A stretch of DNA of 64,000 nucleotides from Flavobacteriales bacterium UBA6772 (GTDB lineage: Bacteria > Bacteroidota > Bacteroidia > Flavobacteriales > Flavobacteriaceae). The notes below the pieces were generated by a model, which searched no databases, was not told where the DNA came from, and worked only from the letters and a program-made list of their open reading frames with translations. The DNA is taken from contig CAJIYW010000002.1 of the NCBI GenBank assembly GCA_905181765.1, positions 1-64,000 of the forward strand, read 5' to 3'. A program made the translations under genes and the position numbers. Shown one piece after another: positions 1-10,207 of the stretch. Position 1 is the stretch's first letter. Each line of letters starts with the position of its first letter.

Positions 1-114
1 TTCATAATAGCAAACGCAATTACGCTAATAATCATGTATACTATCGCTTTATTATATTTCATAACTGCTTTATTCAATGAAATTAGAAAAAATAGGCATT
101 ATTTATTATGGTAA
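1..114 (+). CDS. C-terminal end of a membrane protein (5' end outside window)
   Basis: An open frame runs from the first base to a TAA at 112-114, encoding about 37 residues. It is strongly hydrophobic (one likely transmembrane helix with residues ALLYFITALF) and ends in a basic tail (EIRKNRHYLLW), as expected for the cytoplasmic end of an integral membrane protein. There is an internal ATG at 34, but the frame is open upstream of it, so this is most simply the 3' end of a longer gene. The family cannot be named from this fragment. Confidence 0.4.
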   Translation, partial: FIIANAITLIIMYTIALLYFITALFNEIRKNRHYLLW

Positions 115-395
115 AAATACCGTTTCATATTTAAATGAATGTTTTAAACATGCCAAACAAAGATAGTGTATACCTTAAAGCTTATCATATGATTTCTTGC
201 AATTACATTGATTTTATAGAGGGTGAAATAAACAGAAGTGCCTCATATCCTAAAAAAAATGAACATCTTGTATTTTTAAGCTTTTTCAGAAGTTCTTCTG
301 TAAAATCATTCGTAAAAATTATCTTGTATTTAAAAAATAATAAAGTAAATAGTTTATTCTTTTCCTATCTTTGAAACGATATCATAACTATAATA
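115..395. other. Intergenic region with no convincing gene
   Basis: This 280-base AT-rich gap holds a short plus-strand frame (135-374) and a minus-strand frame of similar length (about 203-365). Neither has a recognisable protein family or a good ribosome-binding site. The only functional element I can suggest is a TAnnTTTG-type promoter box at 366-373 in front of the HupE-like gene. Confidence 0.4.
366..373 (+). promoter_or_regulatory. Putative Bacteroidota -7 promoter box for the HupE-like gene
   Basis: TATCTTTG matches the TAnnTTTG -7 consensus of Bacteroidota housekeeping promoters and lies 22 bases before the start codon at 396. No clear -33 TTG box is seen, so this is a motif-only call. 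Confidence 0.35.
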
Positions 396-977
396 ATGAA
401 CGATTTTATTCTCTACTTTAAAATGGGTCTAAACCATGTTTTAGACTTCAATGCATACGACCATATTTTATTTTTAATAGTTTTAGCTGTTGTATTCAGC
501 TTTAATCAATTTAAGAAAATAGTCTGGTTGGTAACTCTTTTTACAATTGGGCACTCTATAACACTAGCATTGGCTGCTTTTGGAATTCTAAGTGTAAACA
601 TGAAACTGGTGGAGTTTCTAATTCCTGTGACCATTTTTATTACGGGTACTGTAAATATTTTTACAGCAAAACAAGCTGCCGGTGGAAAACACAAGATAAA
701 CTTAGTTCTTGCACTGCTCTTCGGTTTAATTCATGGTTTAGGCTTTTCTAATTATTTTAAAATGATGATTGGTAGAGGTGAGGACAAAATTCTTCCTTTA
801 CTAGAGTTTTCATTGGGTATAGAGGCAGCTCAAATAATTATAGTTGTAGGAATTTTATTAATTGGTGCTTTTCTTCAAAATATTTTAAAAGTGAACAAAA
901 GAGACTGGATTTTGGTTTGCTCATCAATTGTAATAGGATTTGCAATTCAAATGATGCTAAACAGAATTTTTTGGTAA
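396..977 (+). CDS. HupE/UreJ-family membrane protein
   Basis: The 193-residue protein is almost entirely hydrophobic, with about six predicted transmembrane helices. It carries the histidine-containing motifs typical of HupE/UreJ_2 proteins: GLNHVLDFNAYDHILF near the N-terminus, GHSITLAL near residue 50, and FGLIHGLGF in the middle. In other bacteria, members of this family act as nickel or cobalt permease-like proteins; in Flavobacteriaceae the substrate is usually unknown. No urease or hydrogenase genes are nearby, so a nickel role is not supported by context. The ATG start at 396 follows a promoter-like TATCTTTG. Family assignment is good; function is inferred only. Confidence 0.75.
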   Translation: MNDFILYFKMGLNHVLDFNAYDHILFLIVLAVVFSFNQFKKIVWLVTLFTIGHSITLALAAFGILSVNMKLVEFLIPVTIFITGTVNIFTAKQAAGGKHKINLVLALLFGLIHGLGFSNYFKMMIGRGEDKILPLLEFSLGIEAAQIIIVVGILLIGAFLQNILKVNKRDWILVCSSIVIGFAIQMMLNRIFW

Positions 978-1053
978 TCTAATTAGTAACTTTTTATAAA
1001 AATTTACTACTTATTAACGGTTCAATCTTATTAATCTTTTTACTTTCGTATTT

Positions 1054-1479
1054 ATGACAGCTAATAAGCAATTAAAATTTGACAAAGCTTACTTAAAAAT
1101 GGCTTTAGAGTGGGGAAAACTTTCACATTGTAAGCGTAAACAAGTAGGTGCCTTAATTGTAAAAGATAGAATGATTATTTCTGATGGTTTTAATGGAACG
1201 CCAACAGGTTTTGATAATTGTTGTGAAGATGAAAACGGAGCTACAAAATGGGAAGTTTTACACGCAGAGGCAAATGCCATTTTAAAAGTTGCTAGCTCTA
1301 CACAATCTGCAAAAAACGCAACCCTTTACGTTACGTTATCTCCTTGCACACAGTGCAGTAAATTAATTCACCAAGCAGGTATAAAAAGAGTTGTATACGC
1401 CAATGCGTATAAAGATGATGCTGGAATAAAGTTTTTAGAAAAAGCCGGTATAGAAATAATTAATCTACCTTATGAATAA
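1054..1479 (+). CDS. dCMP deaminase / ComEB-like zinc deaminase
   Basis: This 141-residue protein belongs to the cytidine/deoxycytidylate deaminase family. Zinc-site residues are plain: H70-A-E72 (HAEAN, with the catalytic proton-shuttling Glu) and P97-C98-x2-C101 (PCTQC). The length and the N-terminal FDKAYLKMALEWGKLSHCKRKQVGA region fit dCMP deaminases, which convert dCMP to dUMP for dTTP synthesis in the cytosol. The stop codon overlaps the ATG of the following S41 protease gene (ATG at 1472), so the two are probably translationally coupled. This pairing is common in Flavobacteriaceae. ComEB naming is also used for this family; dCMP as the substrate is inferred. Confidence 0.88.
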   Translation: MTANKQLKFDKAYLKMALEWGKLSHCKRKQVGALIVKDRMIISDGFNGTPTGFDNCCEDENGATKWEVLHAEANAILKVASSTQSAKNATLYVTLSPCTQCSKLIHQAGIKRVVYANAYKDDAGIKFLEKAGIEIINLPYE

Positions 1480-3042
1480 AGAAAACCTTCCACTTTTTCT
1501 TTCAATTGCTGTAGTTTTTGGAATTTTAATAGGTATGTCTTTTGGCGAAGATGCCACTAATTTTTTACCGTATCTAAAAGTGCATCCCAAGAAAGAAAAA
1601 TTAAAAGACTTATTAATTTTATTGAAAATGATTACGTAGATAAAGTGAGTACAGACAATCTACTAGATGGTGCGATAACCCAAATGCTGGGCGAGCTAGA
1701 TCCACATTCTGTCTATATCCCAAAAGAAAAACTACAAGCCGTAAAAGAGAACATGCAGGGTAAATTTGTGGGTATTGGTGTTCAGTTTAGAATGATTTCA
1801 GATTCTATTACTGTAGTGCAACCTATAAAAGGTGGGCCCAGTATAAAAGCAGGCATAAAAGCAGGAGACCGTATTTTAATGGCAAATAAAGATACTTTAT
1901 TTGGTAGAGAAATTATAAGTGATGCTGTTCCTAAATATTTAAAAGGAGCCGATAATACAGAGGTAAATCTTAAAATTTACAGAAAAAGTACAGATTCTCT
2001 TTTTAATGTAATTGTTACTCGCGGCAGTGTAAATATTAAAAGTGTAGATTTATCATATATGCTAAATGATTCTATTGGTTATATAAAACTAGATCGTTTT
2101 GCAAGAAACACCTTCACAGAGTTTAAGACGTCATTAAATATCTTAAAAAAGAAGGGTATGACAGATCTAGTATTAGATCTTCGCGGCAATGGTGGTGGCT
2201 TTATAGATATTGCAAATAGCATTGTAGATGAGTTTCTAGAGGAAGACAAACTAATTGTTTTTACAAAAAATAATAAAGATGAAATTGATGAGTCTTTTGC
2301 TACCAAAAAAGGAGATTTTGAAAAAGGTGGTTTGTATGTTTTAATTGATGAAAATTCTGCATCTGCCTCAGAAATTGTAGCTGGCGCTTTACAAGATAAC
2401 GACAAGGGAACAATTATTGGAAGACGCTCTTTTGGAAAAGGTCTTGTACAAATAGAAATGGATCTAGGAGATGGTTCTGCGGTTCGTTTGACAACGGCTC
2501 GTTATTACACGCCTACCGGACGTTCTATTCAAAAACCATATTCTGGTAACGGAAACAAAAATTATTATCAGGAATACGAGAAAAGAATCGCTAATGGAGA
2601 ATTGCTAAGTCAAGATAGTATTCAAGTAATAGATTCTTTACAATTTAAAACTCCTAAAGGTAAAATAGTATATGGCGGTGGTGGTATTATACCGGATGTA
2701 TTTGTAGGAATAGATACCTCTTCTACCCTTACCAATTTTAACTTTTATAAAATTAATAGTTTTGCTTTTGATTATGTAGATAACAAGAGAACGGAATTAG
2801 AAAAATGGAAAATTGACGATTTTATTGACAATTTTGATACAGATGAAACTATTTATAATGCTTTTTTAATTGCTGTAAAAAACCGAAGAAATCCTACCTC
2901 TGAAGAGAAAAAAAGCATAAAACGTTATTTAAATGCGTCTATAGCTAATGTACTATTTGGAGACCTTGGCTTCTATAGAATTATACATCAAGAGGATAAA
3001 ATGCTGCAAAAAGTATTGGAGTTGGAAAGTATACAAGAATAG
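1472..3042 (+). pseudogene. S41 C-terminal processing protease (CtpA-like), single frameshift near 1561
   Basis: The start is the ATG at 1472, overlapping the dCMP deaminase stop. This frame encodes a signal anchor (LPLFLSIAVVFGILIGMSFG) and then runs out of frame at a T6 run (1561-1566). One extra T restores continuity (NFFTVSKSASQERKIKRL...). After the break come the usual parts: LDPHSVYIPKE, a PDZ domain (GIGVQF to about ITVVQPIKGGPS...KAGDRI), and the S41 core with the catalytic serine in ENSASASEIVAGAL and the lysine in GRRSFGKGLVQ. Restored length is about 523 residues, normal for periplasmic tail-specific proteases. Without repair, translation could start at GTG 1645 and give a protease lacking its export signal. 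A homopolymer sequencing error is as likely as a real mutation. Confidence 0.85.
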
Positions 3043-3057
3043 CTTTTCTTTGTAGCA

Positions 3058-3818
3058 ATGATAACAATAAATATCTCAGACAATAAAAAAGTCTATTTTG
3101 CTTCGGATCAGCATTTAGGTGCGCCCACTGCAGCAGCAAGTTTTCCTAGAGAAAAAAAGTTTGTTGCTTGGTTAGATACATAAAAGAAGATGCAGAAGCT
3201 GTTTTTTTATTAGGTGATTTATTCGACTTTTGGTTTGAGTATAAAACTGTAGTTCCTAAAGGTTTTGTTCGAGTCTTAGGAAAACTAGCAGAACTTAAAG
3301 ATGCAGGTATTCCTATTTATTTCTTTGTTGGGAATCATGATTTATGGATGAATGACTATTTTGAAAAAGAGTTAAATATTCCTGTATATCATGCGCCACA
3401 AGAATTTTGTATCAATAATAAAAAAATGCTTATTGGCCATGGAGATGGTCTAGGACCTGAGGATAAGGGATATAAACGCATGAAGAAAGTATTTACGTTT
3501 CCTTTCTTTAAATGGCTATTTAGATGGCTACACCCAGATATTGGTGTAAAACTTGGACAATACATGTCTGTAAAAAATAAATTAATTTCTGGTGAGGAAG
3601 ATGCCAAGTTTTTAGGCGAAGAAGAGGAGTGGTTGGTGCAATACTGCAAAAGAAAATTAGCGTCTAAACACTATGATTATTTTGTTTTTGGTCATAGACA
3701 CCTTCCTTTAGAAATTAAACTACAAGAAAATTCTACCTATATAAATTTAGGTGATTGGATTCAATACTTCACGTATGGTGTATTTAATGAAAACGAGCTT
3801 CATTTAAAAAAATACTAA
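3058..3818 (+). pseudogene. UDP-2,3-diacylglucosamine diphosphatase (LpxH-like), single frameshift near 3180
   Basis: The gene starts at ATG 3058, 16 bases after the protease stop. It encodes ITINISDNKKVYFASDQHLGAP and meets a TAA at about 3181; the rest continues one frame over. Inserting one A (DT-IKEDAEAVFL) joins the halves into about 253 residues, the usual length. All metallophosphoesterase motifs are present: SDQHLG, GDLFDFW, GNHDLWM, GHGDG and FGHRHLP. LpxH removes UMP from UDP-2,3-diacylglucosamine to give lipid X in lipid A synthesis at the inner membrane. LpxH is normally essential where no LpxI or LpxG exists, so a real null mutation would be surprising; this argues for a sequence error. 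Confidence 0.85.
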
Positions 3819-3950
3819 ACTTTTAAGAAAACTATTCTCCAATTATTACCAGCTATTTGTAATCTTTCAGGTTTGTAAAACCTACAGATGCATGTGCTTT
3901 AATGGAAGGCATATTCTTTAAGTCTATTTCTGTAATGATAAATTTAAACA
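3815..3950 (-). pseudogene. Remnant of a GNAT-family N-acetyltransferase (C-terminal part)
   Basis: Read on the minus strand, this stretch encodes FIITEIDLKNMPSIKAHASVGFTNLKDYK and then, after a one-base frame change, LQIAGNNWRIVFLKV followed by a stop at 3815-3817. The pattern (E-x-D-x-x-N-x-P-S-x-K-A-H-x-x-x-G-F ... W-x-I-V) is the C-terminal end of GNAT acetyltransferases. No N-terminal half is seen upstream, where an in-frame stop lies just before 3950. The end overlaps the 3' end of the convergent LpxH-like gene. I call it a decayed fragment. Confidence 0.55.
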
Positions 3951-4231
3951 AATGTTACTTTTCATAAATGCGTAAAACCCTTTAAAAATTATTTTTAATA
4001 GAGTATAATTATATAATAATAAAAGTGCTTGATTAAATATTTTTATAAAGGTAAAAACAAACCTAAATACAACTATTTCGAGCTTTTTCTATTGATATAA
4101 GCAAATCTTTAATAGTAAACATAAAACAATAGTGTTTCGCACAATAAATTGCTTTAAGTACCCTTATACTTAATTTACTGTTTTTAAAGAAAGTTATATC
4201 CTCCGAGAATCAACTCTAATCTAGTATTGCT
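3951..4231. other. Intergenic region with no gene seen
   Basis: Very AT-rich spacer between the GNAT remnant and the terminator of the TonB receptor gene. Stop codons are frequent in all frames, and no RNA gene or repeat is evident. Confidence 0.4.
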
Positions 4232-4265
4232 CAAAAAAAATGCTACTCTTTCGAGTAGCATTTTA
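4232..4265. terminator. Bidirectional Rho-independent terminator after the first TonB receptor gene
   Basis: A 10-base stem (ATGCTACTC ... GAGTAGCAT around loop TTTC, 4240-4261) is flanked by an A8 run on the left and T-rich sequence on the right. Read on the minus strand, it lies 24 bases past the receptor stop and ends in a T tract, so it should terminate leftward transcription. It may also work in the other direction. Confidence 0.75.
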
Positions 4266-4288
4266 ATATTCTTACGTTTTAATTTTAA

Positions 4289-7093
4289 TTAAAACTGGTA
4301 GTTTAAAGATAAATTAAACATGGTACCTAACTGACTAAAGTGATAACCATCATATGTCATTTGAGAATAACGTTGGTTAAAAGTAATTAAGTTAGACTGG
4401 TTTTTAATAAAAGCAGCATCACCTAAAAGAGCACTTCCTGCAGCATTTTCTGCTTTGAAAGACCATTCTGGTAATACATCAAACAAATTGTTAACATTTA
4501 AGGCAATAGTTAATTTCTCTGTTGCGTTATAATTAATACCCAAATCTGTAACCACTTTAGGTGTGAATTCTGTTCTTAAGTTAGAATCCATTCCTTGTTG
4601 TTTGAACGTAGTTTTACCAAAATAAGTGTTATTTAAGTTGAAACCCCATTTGTTAATATCATAAGTAGTTCCTAAAATCCACTTCATTTCTGGTCTAGAA
4701 GTAAAGAATAATGCTTCTTGCGTTGCATTAACTACAGACTGTCCTGCTGCAGAAACAATCGATGGATTTTTAACTGCCCCATCTCTTGCATTCTCTATTA
4801 CATAGTTTCCAGATAAGTTGAAGCCTAACATTCCTTCACCTGCTTCAATTTTGTTATATCCAATCACTACATCAATTCCCGAAGTTTTTGTATCTAAAGC
4901 ATTTGAGAAGAACTTAAATCAGATAAATTATTATCTCTTAAGATGTCTAAAGGTGTGTACCAATACTTTACCCGTCGTCATCATTTTTCCGAATTTTATA
5001 ATAAAACATTCTATCTTTACTAATATTGAATAATCTACTGTAAACTTAAGTTTCTATTTACTTTACCACCTAAACCAACAGTAAAGTTTGTAGAAGTTTC
5101 TGCATCTAATTTAGGATATACCTAACTAAACCTGCTTGGAAGATACATTGTTTACCAAACCACCTACTTGAATTCCTTGTCCAGGAACAAAACTATATTG
5201 TGCTTTTTGTGTATAAATTTGGTGTAACGTAGGTGCTCTAAACCCTGTAGATAAAGAACTTCTTAATGTATACTTATCACTAATAGTATACGCTCCACTT
5301 GCTTTCCATACAAACGCATTTCCAAAATCAGAATAGTTTTCAGATCTTATAGTACCGTCTAAAGTTAAATTTTCAGAAGGGTTCCAGTTCAAAGAAGCAT
5401 ACCCACCAAAGTTATAACGGGTAAATTTTCCTGAGTTTCCTGGGCTATTTCCTGCAAATGAATCTGCACCACCACCGTCATAAGAAGCTAACTCTCCTTC
5501 AATCACCTCAAAAGTTTCGTATCTAAACTCTGAACCAAATGCAACACTTACGTTATCTGTAAGAATCTTAGAAACATCTAAGTTTCCAACATTATGATAA
5601 AATCCTGTTCCTCCTGGATCAAAAGATTTCTTAGAGTTTTCTCTGTATAATTGAGCTCCTTCAGTAATCTCACCATTGTCAACTACACCATCATTATTCG
5701 CATCTACCCAAGTAGAAGGAGAATATACTGCGTTTCTGTTGTGAGAATCATTTACTTTATACGTTTGAGAGTTTCCACCAGTAGTAAAACTAGCGTCTAC
5801 ATTCCAATCGTTAATTACAGATTTAACACCAACTGTAGCATTATAATCATTTAAATCTCCTTCAAAAGTAGGCACATACCCGTCATAACCACCAGCATTT
5901 GTTGGGTTATCTCCAGGATAAAAATCTGCTAAATAAGGAAAAGCATCTACTGTTCTCCAATACGGAGTTCTATAGTTTGCAAAAGAGTTTACTTTTTTAT
6001 TAATAAAAGCAGCATTAAAATATAAATTAGATTGCTCACTTAAAGTATAAGAACCATTTATTAAAAACTTAGCGGCAGCCGTTTCTGGCGAACCATTAAT
6101 GTTTCCAGCATCTGGTCTTCTAGATAAAAATTCTTGAACATCTGCAATATCTGCTTCAAAATCTCCAGCTTCACCAGCAGCATCTACTGTTCCTGGTCTA
6201 TTAGATACGCTTGTTTTAGAAAAGTCTACTGTATAGTTGATAAATCCTTTGTCATCTCCGATAGATGAACCATTGTTAACAGAAACGCCAAACATTTCTC
6301 CATCACCTGCAGAAGTAATTCCTGTTCTTAGTGTAGCAGAACCTCCGTCAGGGCTATCTTTTAATATAATATTTATTACACCAGCAATTGCATCAGAACC
6401 GTATTGTGCAGAAGCACCGTCTCTTAATACTTCAATATCTTTAATTGCATCGATAGGAATTCCAGAGATATCTGAACCTGTCTCACCTCTACCTGGAGAA
6501 GTTTGCGTATACAATAAAGCAGATAAATTTTTACGTTTACCATTAATAAGTATCAAAGTTCTACTTGGCCCCATGTTTCTAATTTCATACGGATCTAATA
6601 AAGAAGTCGCATCATTTACCGGAGTTTGTACCGTATTAAATGATGGAATTTTGTATTGTAACGCTTTATCAAAAGTAGTTTGACCTGTAGACACTAAATC
6701 TTTTGCAGATACGATATCTATTGGCAATGGGCTCTTCGTGTTACTTCTTTGAGGTGTTCTTGATCCTGTAACGATAATCTCGCCTAAAGATTCATCTCCT
6801 TCTTCAATTGCAATCGTTAAAAAAGAATTGGTTGTTACTGTTACTTCTTTAGTTTTAAAACCAATAGAAGATACTACTATAGTAACTGGTAAGCTTTTTA
6901 CTGTTAAACTAAATTCACCAGAATCGCTTGTTGTAGTTCCTGTAGAAGTTCCTTTTACTAGAACATTCATGTAAGGCAACGCACTTCCAGAAGTGTCTGT
7001 TACTTTTCCTTTAATTGTCTGTGCCATTAACCCTAAAGGTAGCATAAACATAAAAGCAATTGTAAACGCTTTTAAAAAAAATCTTTGTTTCAT
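4289..7093 (-). pseudogene. TonB-dependent receptor (SusC/RagA-like), several frameshifts at about 4.88-5.15 kb
   Basis: The N-terminal part (7093 to 5126, 655 residues) has a signal peptide ending MFMLPLGLMAQ, a carboxypeptidase-regulatory-like domain (about residues 26-105), a plug domain (from about 115, with TLILINGKRK and VLRDGASAQYGSDAIAGVINII), and the start of the barrel. The last 192 residues (4867 to 4289) finish the barrel and end in ...NLSLNYQF with the terminal aromatic typical of outer-membrane proteins. Between them, recognisable receptor sequence (PKLDAETSTNFTVGLGGKV, FNISKDRMFYY, SNALDTKTSGIDVVIG) is spread over alternating frames, needing at least four one-base corrections in about 250 bases. 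Substrate unknown. It lies downstream of the FecR/ECF module and a paralogous receptor. Confidence 0.85.
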
Positions 7094-7250
7094 AAATAAA
7101 TTGTTAGTTAAGAATTATGTTTAAATAACCTCTGCAGCCTTAAAGATGCAAAGCCTTATTTATTATATAAGACAGGAAAGGAAAAAATATACCCTTTAAA
7201 ATTTATTTATTTTTAAAAAAAAAGAGCGAACACAGTAAAACCTGAAGTAT

Positions 7251-10188
7251 TTATAGTTTTATGTTCAATTTTGTGTAATAGAAAGAGCCGTTTGTTCCCA
7301 TTTGTGTAGCATCCCATAAGCCACCACTATCTGTAAAACTATTTTGTTTAGTTGGGTATACATTCAATAAATTATTAGCACCAAACTGTAAATTAACTGC
7401 GGTAGTTATATGATAACTAAAATGCACATCTGTTGTTATTTTTGGATCATAAATATCAGCAGCGGCAGCAGCTCTCTCTGCTTCTGAATTGTTAAAGTTT
7501 GATATATCTTGACTTATTTGCCAATCTACCAAATCTACTCGGCTAAACCGCGTAAAACTTACCGATGTTTCTAATTTTTTATAACTATAATTTATCCCCA
7601 AATTAAATTTACTTTTGGGTGCAGAGGCCAATAAATACTGCTGATCTCTAGTGCCAAAAAAAGTTTCTTGATCTAATGCTTTGTTTTTAATATGGGTAAT
7701 AATCATATTATTTATATTACCAGAAAGGTCTATAGAAAGTTGACTGTTTTCCATTTGCTTTTCCCAGTTTAAAACCAAATCTACGCCAGTAGTTTCTGTA
7801 TTTACGCCATTTGCAAAAAATTGAACATTGTCTATTCCTACGCCTAAATCTGAAGCATCAAAATTACCACTCAAAATAATCCTATCTTTAATAGCTACAT
7901 AATATGCGTCTATTGCCACATTAAAGGTTTTACTTAGTTTTGCTGTAAACCCTAAGCTAAAATTTCTAGCTTTTTCCTCCTGTAATTCATCAATATTAAA
8001 TCTTCTGGCAATAGCGCTGTTGTTTGCTATTAAAAAAGATTCTGACGCTTCAGTTCCTATAAAGTTTGTAAAAGTTAAATTATAATACCTTTGTGCCAAA
8101 GAAGGTGCTCTAAAACCAGTACTAAAAGAACCTCTTAAATTTAATTTTTGGGTTATTTTATATCTAGAAGCAAGTTTGTAGTTTAGCGTGCTACCAAAAT
8201 CGCTATAATATTCGAAACGCAAAGCAGACCCAAGCATAAATTTATCTGAAAAATCTATTTCTGTATCTAAATAAACACTAAAATTAGACCTATTCTCTGT
8301 CTACTTCATTCTCTGGACCATACCCCGGAAAACCCTGAGAACCGCCGGGTCTTATTCCTCCATTATACGTTTGATAATCTAAAAGTGGTGTTCTAGAGTT
8401 TATTAAATCTCCGTTCATATCATAGGAGCTATAAGAAGCTTCTTCACCAGAAAATATTTTATAAGCATCTATTCTATACTCTAAACCCATAGCAATGTTA
8501 TAACTAAAGGGCGCTGCTAAAAAATATTTAGAAAAATCGATACTAGTAGTATTTTGAATTAATTGGTGCCCACCTGCATCAAACTCTGTTGGAGAGTTTT
8601 CCTCTAAAGTAGCATTTAAAGTGTTCTTTATAAAGTAATGAAAATTATTTCTACCAAAAGTATTATTCAAGTCAACACTCCATTCTTTAAAACTTGTAAG
8701 CAAACCAATGGATGCTGAATTGTCTATAATATTTGATGTAATTAATGGATCAAAGCCGCTGGGATAAATATCGAGCACATTTCTTGCAGTATTCGCTCTT
8801 CTAGAAAAAGCAAAAGCTTCTGTGTTTTTATAATTTACACCCCCATTTATATAAAATTTAGTGTTAATATCAAGAGGAATTTCAGCGTTTAAAAAAAAGC
8901 TAACATTTTTAACCGCAGCCTGTCCGTACTTATCTCTTGCAAGGGTTGCTGGTCTTATTGTTTTATCTGCAGATAGCGCTTCTGCAGAAAAATTAACAAA
9001 TCCTCCTTTAACTATTTTCATACCATAGTTTAACCCCAATTTATAAGTAAAACCATCTGCTCTGTTCGGGTAAATAGAATTGGTATCTGCATTGTTAAAA
9101 CCTAAAGTAGAAGTTATAGTTAAAGCATTGTCAGAATCTTTTAAAACAATATTTAAAACACCCGCAATAGCATCTGAACCGTATTGTGCAGAAGCACCGT
9201 CCCTTAATAATTCTATTCTTTTTATAGCCGAAATCGGAATTGCATTTAAATCTGTACCTGAATTACCTCTTCCTCTTGTACCGTATAAATTTATTAAAGA
9301 TGCCTTGTGTCTTCTTTTCCCATTAATTAAAACCAATGTTTGGTCTGGTCCTAGACCCCTAATTGTTGCAGGATCTATATGATCTGCACCGTCTGCGCCA
9401 GATTGTTTAGTAGCGTTAAAGGAAGGAATTGCATACTGTAAAAATTGATTAATTTCTACTTGACTACTTTTAGAGGAGGTATCCTCAATATTAATAAAAT
9501 CTATAGCTACAGGGGTGTCATTAGCAACTCTTTTTTTATTTCTAGAACCCACTACTTGCACCTCATCTAAATCTTGTCCAGATAATAAAACAATTGAATG
9601 AAATACATTGGGTTTTAAGTTTAGTGTTTTAGATTCATGACCTAAAAAGCTAATGGCAATGGTGTTTTTATTCTGAACCCTAAACTCAAAAGTCCCGTCT
9701 CTATTTGTTGTTATTCCCGTTAAAGATGCTGTTTCTTGCAAAGCAGCACCACTTAGAGGTGTATTATCTGAACTTAAAACAATACCTCTAACTGTTATTT
9801 GGTTGTTATTAAATGTACTGTCTATAACAGCATCTTTAGAAAAAAAAGTAGTGCCTTGAGATAAAAGTTTCTTTTTAGCTGCCTCTTCCTTAGAATAGAT
9901 CACAAAATAGTTGTTTCCTAAATCATCAAAAAGAAAAGGGGTGAGTTTTTCAAGTAAAGATATAGATGCTTTTAAAGATAGGTTTCTAAAGCCGGCTTCT
10001 TGTATTTTTTTATTTAAAAGTAAATTGGCTTTGTAAGTAAAGAAAATCTCATGGGTATTACTAATTTTATTTAGCAATGCCGCCAATGGTATTGTATTTT
10101 TAGATTTGGTTTGAGCAAGCGCAGTTTGAAATATAAACGATACAAAGACAATTAATATAAGTTTTAGAAATACTAATTTTTTTGTCAT
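7251..10188 (-). pseudogene. TonB-dependent receptor with N-terminal STN domain, one frameshift at about 8.29 kb
   Basis: The first 632 residues (10188-8290) contain a signal peptide (to about FQTALAQ), a secretin/TonB short N-terminal (STN) signalling domain (about residues 32-95), a carboxypeptidase-regulatory-like domain (about 130-205), a plug (LVLINGKRRHK, LLRDGASAQYGSDAIAGVLNIVLKD) and part of the barrel. The frame breaks after NEVDRE. Shifting by one base continues NRSNFSVYLDTEIDFSDKFMLGSALRF and the rest of the barrel to SFYYTKLNIKL. The STN domain is what contacts a FecR protein, and a FecR gene lies 20 bases upstream, so this receptor probably signals through it. The ligand may be a siderophore or glycan; the sequence does not say. 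Confidence 0.85.
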
Positions 10189-10207
10189 TTACTTTTGTGA
10201 ATTATAG

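Noticed and set aside
203..365. Minus-strand frame reading IIFTNDFTEELLKKLKNT... opposite the HupE promoter region
   Set aside because: It has protein-like composition but no start codon and no recognised family, so I could not support a gene or a named remnant.
135..374. 79-codon plus-strand frame with an ATG before the HupE-like gene
   Set aside because: No family resemblance, no clear ribosome-binding site, and its composition matches AT-rich noise; a minus-strand frame over the same bases is equally open.
1645..3042. S41 protease as an intact shorter gene from GTG 1645
   Set aside because: A signal-anchor start at 1472 in another frame continues exactly into this frame after one base, so a frameshifted longer gene is the better reading.
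3168..3818. Intact LpxH-like gene from an internal TTG
   Set aside because: The essential SDQHLG metal-binding motif lies upstream of it in another frame, so this start would make an inactive enzyme.
4868..5125. Whether the split receptor is two separate receptor genes instead of one
   Set aside because: The missing middle part of one barrel can be read across the gap in shifted frames, and the second part lacks a signal peptide and plug domain.
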